Assembly (NCBI GenBank): GCA_900769095.1
Contig: CAAGFH010000135.1
Location: 1-7,332, forward strand
Origin: Methanobacteriaceae archaeon
GTDB taxonomy: Archaea; Methanobacteriota; Methanobacteria; Methanobacteriales; Methanobacteriaceae
Length of the DNA: 7,332 bases
Direction of reading: 5' to 3'
Shown here: piece by piece, positions 1 through 5,749 of the stretch
Layout: the number at the start of each line of letters is the position of its first letter
Numbering within the stretch: position 1 is the stretch's first letter
Translations under genes and position numbers: made by a program
The notes under the pieces: model-generated
Databases searched by the model: none
What the model was told of the DNA's origin: nothing
What the model saw: the letters and a program-made list of their open reading frames with translations, nothing else

Positions 1-1
1 T

Positions 2-697
2 AAAGAGTTTGGACCAATGGATTTATCTCAAACAGGAATTATTCAAAAATTCAGAACCGATGAAGTTGATATTCCATGGATTGACAATTCAAAAACATAC
101 TTGAAATTAAGTGATGATTTAATTGCAAAAGGAGCCGAATCCAACATAGTTAAAAGCAGCTATTTGGGCGAAAAAGCTGTTTTAAAAGACAGAGTTGCTA
201 AAGGATACAGGATTCCTGAAATTGACAATAAGATTAGAAAAGCAAGAACCAAAGAAGAAGCAAAGTTATTGTCTGATGCAAAACGTGCTGGTGTTAAAAC
301 TCCTGTTTTATATGACGTTAATTTAAATGAAAAATCCATTTTAATGGAAGAAATCGAAGGTAAAATGGTTAAAGATGTCATAAATGAAGATTTGGCATTT
401 AAAATGGGTGAAGAAATAGCTAAACTTCACACTGCAAATATCATACACGGAGATATCACATCATCAAATATGATGCTTCAGGATGACAAATTAGTCTTTA
501 TTGATTTTGGTCTTGGAAGATACTCTCAACTTGATGAAGATAAAGCAGTTGATTTATTGGTTTTAAAGAAATCTCTTCAAAGTATTGATTATAATTTAGC
601 ATTAAAATACTTTGATTGTGTATTGGAAGGTTATGGTAATAAAAATATAGTTAAGAAAATATCTGAGATTGAATCTCGTGGAAGATATACTCACTAA
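2..697 (+). CDS. Kae1-Bud32 fusion protein, 3' part (Bud32 kinase domain plus the last residues of Kae1); 5' end outside the window
   Basis: KEOPS component for the universal tRNA modification t6A: Kae1 transfers threonylcarbamoyl to A37 of ANN-decoding tRNAs, and Bud32 is its small atypical kinase/ATPase partner. The reading frame is open to the window edge, upstream of the ATG at 17. The residues around that ATG (KEFGPMDLSQTG, then QKFRTDEVDIPW) look like the C-terminus of Kae1, so the ATG is internal and the gene is a fusion. Counting from that Met: Kae1 tail about 1-28; Bud32 nucleotide-binding start about 35-60 with the likely ATP lysine K57 in VLK; KGYR 62-65; E81 in RTKEEAKLL; hinge region ILMEEIEG 108-115; catalytic loop HGDITSSN 144-151 (D146, N151); metal-binding DFG 163-165; C-terminal RGR 221-223. 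The kinase domain is complete, with no broken motif. The fused arrangement is known in several methanogens. The next gene starts 45 bases downstream. Confidence 0.95.
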   Translation, partial: KEFGPMDLSQTGIIQKFRTDEVDIPWIDNSKTYLKLSDDLIAKGAESNIVKSSYLGEKAVLKDRVAKGYRIPEIDNKIRKARTKEEAKLLSDAKRAGVKTPVLYDVNLNEKSILMEEIEGKMVKDVINEDLAFKMGEEIAKLHTANIIHGDITSSNMMLQDDKLVFIDFGLGRYSQLDEDKAVDLLVLKKSLQSIDYNLALKYFDCVLEGYGNKNIVKKISEIESRGRYTH

Positions 698-711
698 TTT
701 TTTGGATTAAC

Positions 712-720
712 TATATAAAA
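712..720 (+). promoter_or_regulatory. TATA box for the XTP/dITP pyrophosphatase gene
   Basis: TATATAAAA lies in the short gap after the Kae1-Bud32 stop. In archaea transcription starts about 25 bases downstream of the TATA centre, which here falls at about 738-745, on or next to the ATG at 743. No Shine-Dalgarno-like sequence precedes that ATG. Both facts fit a leaderless mRNA. This is inferred from position only. Confidence 0.55.
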
Positions 721-728
721 AAACGAAC

Positions 729-746
729 TCATATTTTAAAATATGA
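729..746. repeat. 18-bp perfect palindrome across the start codon of the pyrophosphatase gene
   Basis: TCATATTTTAAAATATGA reads the same on both strands, with nine matching pairs and no spacer. Its right half contains the ATG at 743-745 and the expected transcription start. It could be a binding site for a dimeric regulator placed to block initiation. Because it has no loop, it is less suited to form an RNA hairpin. In DNA this AT-rich, chance is a real alternative. Confidence 0.5.
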
Positions 747-1294
747 TAACATTTATTACTGGTAACGAACATAAAGTTAAAGAAGCAGAGAATATTTTCA
801 AAGATTATGACATTTCATTAGAGCATATTGACTTAGGCTATGATGAACTTCAAGGAACTCTTGAAGAGGTAGCTATGTCAGGCGCAAAATATGCTAGTCG
901 TAAACTTGATAAACCTGTGATTGTTGAAGATGCTGGTTTATTCATTAAAGCTTTAAAAGGATTTCCTGGAACATATTCACATTATGTTCAAGATACTTTA
1001 GGAAACCAAGGAATTTTAAAGTTATTAGCAGATACTGATGACCGTTATGCCGAATTCAGGTCAGTTATTGGGTACTGTGCCCCCAATTCTGAGCCCAAGA
1101 TCTTTTTAGGCAAGGTGTCAGGAGAAATCGCAGTTGAAGAAAAAGGAGATTTAGGTTTTGCTTTTGATCCTATTTTCTATGTTCCTGAATTAGATAAAAC
1201 ATTTGGAGAACTTACAACTGATGAAAAAAACCAATTTTCACATAGAAAAAATTCTTTAGAACAATTTATAAAATGGTATTCTAGTCAAGAATAG
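743..1294 (+). CDS. XTP/dITP pyrophosphatase (HAM1/RdgB family, non-canonical purine NTP pyrophosphatase)
   Basis: Hydrolyses XTP, ITP and dITP to the monophosphate and pyrophosphate, keeping deaminated purines out of DNA and RNA; a cytosolic homodimer in characterised relatives. The 183-residue length is normal for the archaeal family. Visible motifs: TGNEHK at 6-11 (phosphate-binding start, K11), VEDAGL at 61-66 with D63 as the likely catalytic/metal residue, FPGTYSHYV at 74-82, GFAFDPIF at 138-145 (base pocket), SHR at 166-168. The start fits because the family begins with a short beta strand directly before TGNxxK. There is no Shine-Dalgarno; a TATA box at 712-720 suggests leaderless transcription. 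This gene is often found near Kae1/Bud32 in archaea, as here. A short stretch (about 1070-1130) is richer in GC and uses codons rare in the rest of the window, without breaking the frame. Confidence 0.95.
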   Translation: MITFITGNEHKVKEAENIFKDYDISLEHIDLGYDELQGTLEEVAMSGAKYASRKLDKPVIVEDAGLFIKALKGFPGTYSHYVQDTLGNQGILKLLADTDDRYAEFRSVIGYCAPNSEPKIFLGKVSGEIAVEEKGDLGFAFDPIFYVPELDKTFGELTTDEKNQFSHRKNSLEQFIKWYSSQE

Positions 1295-1306
1295 CTTAGA
1301 TTTTCT

Positions 1307-1358
1307 AAAAGATTTTAAATTAATACTTATTGGGCTTATTTAAAAATATTAAAGAGGT
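1307..1358 (+). promoter_or_regulatory. Promoter and ribosome binding site for the rpsO-recJ-acnX unit
   Basis: An A-rich BRE-like run (1307-1312) is followed by a TATA-like TTTTAAATTAATA (1312-1324), which predicts a start near 1340-1345 and a leader of about 20 bases. The Shine-Dalgarno AGAGGT at 1353-1358 sits six bases before the ATG at 1365. A second AT-rich box, TTATTTAAAAAT at 1337-1348, is less likely because its predicted start would remove the ribosome binding site. Confidence 0.5.
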
Positions 1359-1364
1359 AATATT

Positions 1365-1763
1365 ATGGCAAGACCAGAATGGGTAACTTACAGTAATGAA
1401 GAAATTGAAGAAATGATTTTAAAATTCAACAAAGAAGGTAAAAGTACTTCCGAAATCGGTATCGTATTAAGAGACCAATACGGAATCCCTTCCGTTAAAG
1501 ATGTTACCGGTGAAAGAATCACCCAAATCTTAAAAAGAAATGATCAAGCTGGACAATACCCAGAAGACTTATTAAACTTAATCAAAAGAGCTGTTAACAT
1601 CAGAGACCACTTAGAAGAAAATCCTAAAGATTTACACTCTAAAAGAGGTTTAACTATCATCGAATCTAGAATCAGAAGATTAGCATCTTACTACGTAAGT
1701 GAAGGTGCATTACCTGAAGGATGGAGATATAATCCAAAAGAAGCAGCACTCCTTGTTAAATAG
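1365..1763 (+). CDS. rpsO: 30S ribosomal protein S15 (archaeal S15P / eukaryotic S13e type)
   Basis: Small-subunit ribosomal protein that binds the central domain of 16S rRNA. The sequence is unmistakable. It begins [17 protein letters not shown] and continues with the archaeal helix [18 protein letters not shown] (about 28-45). Next come [31 protein letters not shown] (about 66-96; H and D of the rRNA-binding loop present) and [25 protein letters not shown] near the end, finishing in ALLVK. At 132 residues it lacks the arginine-rich tail (MARMHARRRGKSGS-like) seen before PxWV in many other archaea and in eukaryotic S13. The ATG at 1365 with its Shine-Dalgarno fixes this start. The stop codon TAG lies inside the start region of recJ, so the two are translationally linked. 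Codon use is more biased (many AAC, ATC, TAC codons) than its neighbours, as expected of a highly expressed gene. Confidence 0.98.
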   Translation: MARPEWVTYSNEEIEEMILKFNKEGKSTSEIGIVLRDQYGIPSVKDVTGERITQILKRNDQAGQYPEDLLNLIKRAVNIRDHLEENPKDLHSKRGLTIIESRIRRLASYYVSEGALPEGWRYNPKEAALLVK

Positions 1764-3087
1764 GGCTAGTGAAGCAACTGATATGCTCCAGGAGCATATC
1801 GAAAAGGATGATGTTATAAGAATAATTTCTCATAACGATGCTGATGGAATTTCATCTGCAGCAGTATTAGCTAACGCTCTTGCTGAGGAGGATGTTCAAT
1901 TCCATACAACAATCATCCCTCGTCTTAAAGAAGACATTGTAAATCAGTTAAGGCATGAAAAATATGATTTATTCATATTTTCAGACATGGGAAGTTCTTT
2001 TATTAAAGAATTTAACACCTACAAGCATGATGTAATCGTAGCAGACCACCATCAACCAGATGACACCGAAGCAGAAAGTAATGTTGTTCATTTAAATCCT
2101 CACTTATTTGGAATTGACGGAAGTAAGGATTTATGCGGTGCAGGTTCAAGTTATTTAACAATCCGTGAAATGGATAAAAAACATTTGGCTTATTTTGCAT
2201 TGATTGGTGCATTCGGTGATATGCAAGGTCAAAACGGCTTTACAGGTGTAAATAAATTAATCGTTCAGGATGCTCTTGAAAGTGGAACTTTAGAAATCCA
2301 TGAAGGATTAAAAACTGTTTCTCAAGCATCAGAACCAATATACAAATCCTTAGCTTATACTTTTTCACCACCTCTTCCTAAAATAAGTGGAGACTTTGAT
2401 GGTGCTCGTGAATTTTTAGAACGTATGAACTTATCTTACGGAATTAAATTCACAGACTTGGAAGATGAAGAAAAGGATTTATTAAAAGAAGCTCTTGTTT
2501 CTATTAATCCAGATATCTTTGGGGACTGTTATGTTGTACCAAAAGAAGTGCCTTTGCTACGTGATTTAGAAGAATACTCATACATTCTCGATGCATGTGG
2601 TAAAAACAAAAAACCAGGTCTTGGTTTAAGTATTGCAATTGGCGAGCGTGAACAAGCACTTGATGCTGCTTTAAAATTACAACGCCAATACCGTGATCAA
2701 ATCGTTAAAGGTTTAGAATGGATTAAAAAACAGGGTGCAGAACAACTCAACAGTATTCAATACTTATACTCAGAAGATAAAGTATTAAAATCTGTAATGG
2801 GTACTATTGCAAGTATTGGTTTATCAGTTGAGTTATTGGACGACTCAAAACCAGTAATAGGTCTTTCAAGACTCCATAAGGATATTAAAATCTCCGGTAG
2901 AACCACTCGTGAAATGGTTGAAAGAGGAGTTAACTTAGGCAGAGCCTTACAGGACTCTTCAAACAACTTCGGAGGCAGTGGTGGAGGTCATGACATCGCA
3001 GCAGGTGCTATGATTCCTTATGAATTTAAAGATAATTTCCTACACTTAGTTGATGAGATGGTTGAATATCAATTAACTAATGATTAA
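1753..3087 (+). CDS. Archaeal RecJ-like (GAN-type) single-stranded-DNA exonuclease, DHH/DHHA1 family
   Basis: DHH-family phosphoesterase; archaeal relatives degrade single-stranded nucleic acid and some (GAN) bind GINS in the replisome as the Cdc45 counterpart. With the start at TTG 1753 it has 444 residues: DHH domain with SHNDADG 26-32 (H27, D29, D31), D78 in FSDMGSS, DHH 98-100, then GAFGD 152-156; a middle linker; and a C-terminal DHHA1 domain ending in the glycine-rich [13 protein letters not shown] 407-419. All metal ligands are present, so activity is expected. The start is uncertain. TTG 1753 ([12 protein letters not shown]) overlaps the S15 stop by 11 bases. ATG 1783 would still keep the domain intact, with a weak GTGA before it. 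The GTG at 1699 would only add residues dictated by S15 coding in another frame and is unlikely. No separate promoter is visible, so it is co-transcribed with rpsO, a linkage also known in other archaea. Confidence 0.93.
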   Translation: MLNRASEATDMLQEHIEKDDVIRIISHNDADGISSAAVLANALAEEDVQFHTTIIPRLKEDIVNQLRHEKYDLFIFSDMGSSFIKEFNTYKHDVIVADHHQPDDTEAESNVVHLNPHLFGIDGSKDLCGAGSSYLTIREMDKKHLAYFALIGAFGDMQGQNGFTGVNKLIVQDALESGTLEIHEGLKTVSQASEPIYKSLAYTFSPPLPKISGDFDGAREFLERMNLSYGIKFTDLEDEEKDLLKEALVSINPDIFGDCYVVPKEVPLLRDLEEYSYILDACGKNKKPGLGLSIAIGEREQALDAALKLQRQYRDQIVKGLEWIKKQGAEQLNSIQYLYSEDKVLKSVMGTIASIGLSVELLDDSKPVIGLSRLHKDIKISGRTTREMVERGVNLGRALQDSSNNFGGSGGGHDIAAGAMIPYEFKDNFLHLVDEMVEYQLTND

Positions 3088-3088
3088 T

Positions 3089-4276
3089 ATGTTTTTAACA
3101 AAAAAAGAAGAACAAATGTGTGATGGGGAGTTTGGAGAAACTATTAGAAAAAGTATGGATATTTTAGTTGCTTTAGGAGATATCTATGGTGCTTCTAAAT
3201 TAGTTGACATTACTTCCGCACAAGTATCTGGAGTTTCATATAAAACAATTGGAGATGCAGGTTTAGAATATCTCGAAGATTTGGCTCGTGATGGTTCTGC
3301 AAAAGCTACTATTAATGCATCTTTAAACCCTCCGGGAACTGATTTGGATAATTGGAAAGAATTAGGTTTTCCAGAAGAATTTGCTGTTAAGCAAAATCAG
3401 ATTGTAGATGCTTATGCAAATCTTGGAATCTACAAAACATGTACCTGTACACCTTATTTGGTCGGTAATGTTCCAAGATTTGAAGATCATGTATCATGGT
3501 CTGAATCATCTGCTGTAGCATTTGTTAATTCAGTTATAGGTGCTAGAACCAACCGTGAAGGAGGTCCTGCAGCATTAGCAGCAGCTATTGTTGGTAAAAC
3601 TCCATTATATGGTTTCCACTTAGAACAAAACAGGAAAGCTAATTTAATTGTTAATGTTGATTGTGAAATTTCCGGTGCTGATTTTGGTGCACTAGGTTAC
3701 ATTATTGGTAAATTTGTTGGTGGAGGAGTTCCATATTTCACTTTGAAAAATACTCCAGACAACAATGACTTAAAAACCTTAGGTGCAGCACTTGCGTCCT
3801 CTGGATCTGTTGCTTTATACCATATGGAAGATGTAACTCCAGAGCATAAAAAAGCTGGAAAAGATGATGTTGAAGATATTATGTTTGTTTCCAGAAGTCA
3901 AATCGATGAAACTCGCCAAAAATTATCTACTACAGATAAAGTACCTGATTTGATTTGTTTAGGATGTCCTCATGCATCTCTTGATGAAATTAAACAAGTA
4001 GCTGACATTGTCCAAGGAAAAACTATTAAAAATAAATTATGGATTTGTACATCCGTAAGCGTAAAGGCAACCGCTGACAGAATGGGTTATACAAAAATCA
4101 TCGAACAAGCAGGTGGAAACGTAGTATGTGATACCTGTATGGTTGTAGCTCCTATTGAAGAAATGGGCTTCGAAGTGATTGGTGTAAACTCAGCAAAAGC
4201 AGCAAACTACGTTCCGTCAATGTGCGGACTTGATGTTGTCTATAATGACGTAGAAAATTTAATTCAGTTTGAATAA
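3089..4276 (+). CDS. Aconitase X large subunit, probable phosphomevalonate dehydratase large subunit
   Basis: In archaea this family pairs with a small swivel subunit and dehydrates (R)-5-phosphomevalonate to trans-anhydromevalonate 5-phosphate in the archaeal mevalonate pathway, supplying isoprenoids for ether lipids. It is an iron-sulfur enzyme. From ATG 3089 it has 395 residues, a normal length. The start [10 protein letters not shown] matches the family's usual xLTxEEExM opening. An in-frame ATG at 3080, overlapping the recJ stop, would add three residues. Recognisable parts: GDIYGA about 30-35, SLNPPGTD about 78-85, KTCTCTP (C118, C120), [22 protein letters not shown] and [13 protein letters not shown] (C290, C293), C320, VCDTCMV (C347, C350), and C379 near the end. 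Cluster ligands are presumably among these cysteines. No Shine-Dalgarno is seen; translation is probably coupled to recJ. The small subunit is not in the window. The alternative branch of the family, hydroxyproline dehydratase, is unlikely in this setting. Confidence 0.9.
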   Translation: MFLTKKEEQMCDGEFGETIRKSMDILVALGDIYGASKLVDITSAQVSGVSYKTIGDAGLEYLEDLARDGSAKATINASLNPPGTDLDNWKELGFPEEFAVKQNQIVDAYANLGIYKTCTCTPYLVGNVPRFEDHVSWSESSAVAFVNSVIGARTNREGGPAALAAAIVGKTPLYGFHLEQNRKANLIVNVDCEISGADFGALGYIIGKFVGGGVPYFTLKNTPDNNDLKTLGAALASSGSVALYHMEDVTPEHKKAGKDDVEDIMFVSRSQIDETRQKLSTTDKVPDLICLGCPHASLDEIKQVADIVQGKTIKNKLWICTSVSVKATADRMGYTKIIEQAGGNVVCDTCMVVAPIEEMGFEVIGVNSAKAANYVPSMCGLDVVYNDVENLIQFE

Positions 4277-4288
4277 ATTTTCTAATAA

Positions 4289-4299
4289 TTTTTTTTTTT
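4289..4299 (+). terminator. Oligo-T terminator after the aconitase X gene
   Basis: Eleven consecutive T bases begin 13 bases after the stop codon, with no stem-loop needed in front. This is the standard intrinsic terminator form in archaea and marks the end of the rpsO-recJ-acnX unit. Confidence 0.65.
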
Positions 4300-4307
4300 A
4301 AAAAATC

Positions 4308-4335
4308 TTAAATTTAATAAGATGCATATATTATA
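4308..4335 (+). promoter_or_regulatory. Promoter region of the Mur-ligase pair
   Basis: Two TATA-like stretches follow the terminator: TTAAATTTAATA (4308-4319), preceded by an A-run that could serve as BRE, and CATATATTATA (4325-4335). The first predicts a start near 4338 and leaves a leader containing the ribosome binding site. The second gives a start near 4355, which would remove it. The first is therefore preferred, but the choice is uncertain. Confidence 0.45.
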
Positions 4336-4348
4336 CTAATAAATTATT

Positions 4349-4355
4349 GAGGAAG
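4349..4355 (+). promoter_or_regulatory. Ribosome binding site of the first Mur-ligase gene
   Basis: GAGGAAG ends eight bases before the ATG at 4364. It is one of the clearest Shine-Dalgarno sequences in the window and fixes the start of this gene. Confidence 0.7.
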
Positions 4356-4363
4356 ACTATTTT

Positions 4364-5749
4364 ATGAATTATTTAGTTGTTGGTGCAGGTAATGCAAGTA
4401 GGCCTGTCGCAAGATTATTAAATCATTTGGGACATGATGTTGTTGTAACTGATTTAAAAGATATTTCTGAATTTAAAATCGAGTTTCAAAGAAGTTTAAT
4501 TGAAATGGAAAAAGAAGGAGTTACCTTAGATATGGCTAACAAAAATCCGTCTGTAGATGGATTTGATGCTGTTTATATGCCACCTACTTTACCTAAAAGC
4601 GCTCCAATTGCTCAAAAAATTGCCGAGTCTGACTTAAAAATTTTAACCAATGAAGAATTTTCTAAAATAGTAAATGATTTGATTCCTGTTGATATTATTG
4701 GAATTACTGGTACTATGGGAAAAACCACAACTACTTTTATTACAACCAGTTTATTTAAACAGGCAGGATATAAAGTCTGGTCCTGTTCTTCTCTTGTAAA
4801 CAATTTAGTTTCAGAAGCTATTATTGACGGTATTGTAAAAGGTAAGGTAAATGAATGTGATATTGCAATTTTTGAACTTCCTCATGGTACAATAGGACTT
4901 TTAAACAAATTAGATATTAAAATTGGTCTTTTAACTAATGTTGCAGAAGATCACTTATCTGAATTTGGCGGTTCTCTTGAAAAATATCAGCAACGTAAAT
5001 TAGTGCTTCAGGCTATGAGTGAAACTTTCATCTCAAACAATTCCTGTCGCGATATCATTGAAACTGTTCGTGATGATGCAATATTCTATGCACTTGATGA
5101 AGATGTTGACTTTAAAGGTGTAGTGGGAGATAAATCATTAACTATAAAATCTAAAGACGAAGAATTTACAACACCATTTAATATGATGAGTTATTTCTTT
5201 GAAAACTCAGTTGGAGCATCTGCTATTGCATTAACCTACGGGGTTGACAAATCAGATGTTATTGATGCATTAACAGAATTTAAAGGATTACCAGCACACA
5301 TGGAAGATGTTGGTGATTATAATGGAAGAAAAGTTATTTTAGATTCTGCATTCTTATATGATGGAATGAAGATAACTTTAGATTACTTTAAAGATGAAAG
5401 TGTTGTATTGTTCTTGGATCACTTTGACACATTATCTGTAAGGGATAAAGCTGAAGTTGGTCAATTAGTAAGTGAATATGACCTTAAAGTTGTTATAGCT
5501 AGTGGATTTAATGAAGTGACACAATGTGTGGAAATGGAAGCTGCACATGAAATCTTGGATGCTATAACAAATCCAGACATAGAAAAAGTAGCTGTTGAGA
5601 CAATTGAAAAAGCAGCAGAATTAACATTCAAATATTCAAAACCTGGAGATATTATCTTACACATGGGACCACTTATAGCATATGACAGACTTACTACTGT
5701 TGATAAAATTACTAAAGGACTTGAAATAGGAAGTAAAAAGTATGAATAA
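4364..5749 (+). CDS. Divergent Mur ligase family protein with an intact ATPase core and altered C-terminal domain
   Basis: Mur ligases join an amino acid to a carboxyl group using ATP. This 461-residue protein has the three-part layout. The N-terminal Rossmann-like domain begins LVVGAGNASRPVARLL and contains PPTLPKSAP. The central ATPase has P-loop GTMGKTTTT 116-124 (K120), E171 in FELPHG, H197 in NVAEDHL, and K212, which aligns with the carbamylated lysine. The C-terminal domain departs from the family. The usual HN pair is FEN (E280, N281), the GR(M)E motif reads PAHME (H312), and DYAHNP reads DSAFLYD (from D327). Thus ATP binding and acyl-phosphate formation look possible, while recognition of the incoming amino acid is unlikely to be canonical. 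It overlaps the next Mur gene by eight bases, suggesting joint synthesis and perhaps a complex. A role in pseudomurein precursor synthesis is inferred. It does not look like CfbE (coenzyme F430 synthetase), going by my memory of that family's N-terminus. The exact substrate is unknown. Confidence 0.85.
   Translation: MNYLVVGAGNASRPVARLLNHLGHDVVVTDLKDISEFKIEFQRSLIEMEKEGVTLDMANKNPSVDGFDAVYMPPTLPKSAPIAQKIAESDLKILTNEEFSKIVNDLIPVDIIGITGTMGKTTTTFITTSLFKQAGYKVWSCSSLVNNLVSEAIIDGIVKGKVNECDIAIFELPHGTIGLLNKLDIKIGLLTNVAEDHLSEFGGSLEKYQQRKLVLQAMSETFISNNSCRDIIETVRDDAIFYALDEDVDFKGVVGDKSLTIKSKDEEFTTPFNMMSYFFENSVGASAIALTYGVDKSDVIDALTEFKGLPAHMEDVGDYNGRKVILDSAFLYDGMKITLDYFKDESVVLFLDHFDTLSVRDKAEVGQLVSEYDLKVVIASGFNEVTQCVEMEAAHEILDAITNPDIEKVAVETIEKAAELTFKYSKPGDIILHMGPLIAYDRLTTVDKITKGLEIGSKKYE

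Noticed and set aside
160..381. Minus-strand open frame inside the Kae1-Bud32 gene
   Set aside because: It lies opposite well-conserved kinase sequence, has no recognisable domain or ribosome binding site, and fits antisense shadow coding.
698..703. Six-T run after the Kae1-Bud32 stop as a terminator
   Set aside because: It is short for an archaeal oligo-T terminator and not clearly above the local AT background; it may give at most partial termination.
1699..1752. GTG start extending recJ by 18 residues
   Set aside because: The added residues come from S15 coding sequence in another frame, and there is no ribosome binding site before the GTG.
2012..2212. Minus-strand open frame inside recJ (a second one lies at 2757-2966)
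   Set aside because: Both sit opposite the conserved DHH and DHHA1 coding regions and show no independent coding signal.
4612..4803. Minus-strand open frames in the first Mur gene (also 5461-5664)
   Set aside because: They are antisense to the P-loop and C-terminal domain, with valine/isoleucine-rich runs that are by-products of the plus-strand codons.
4364..5749. First Mur gene as CfbE, the coenzyme F430 synthetase
   Set aside because: The N-terminal sequence does not resemble what I recall of CfbE, and no other F430 synthesis gene is nearby. This is recollection, not a search result.
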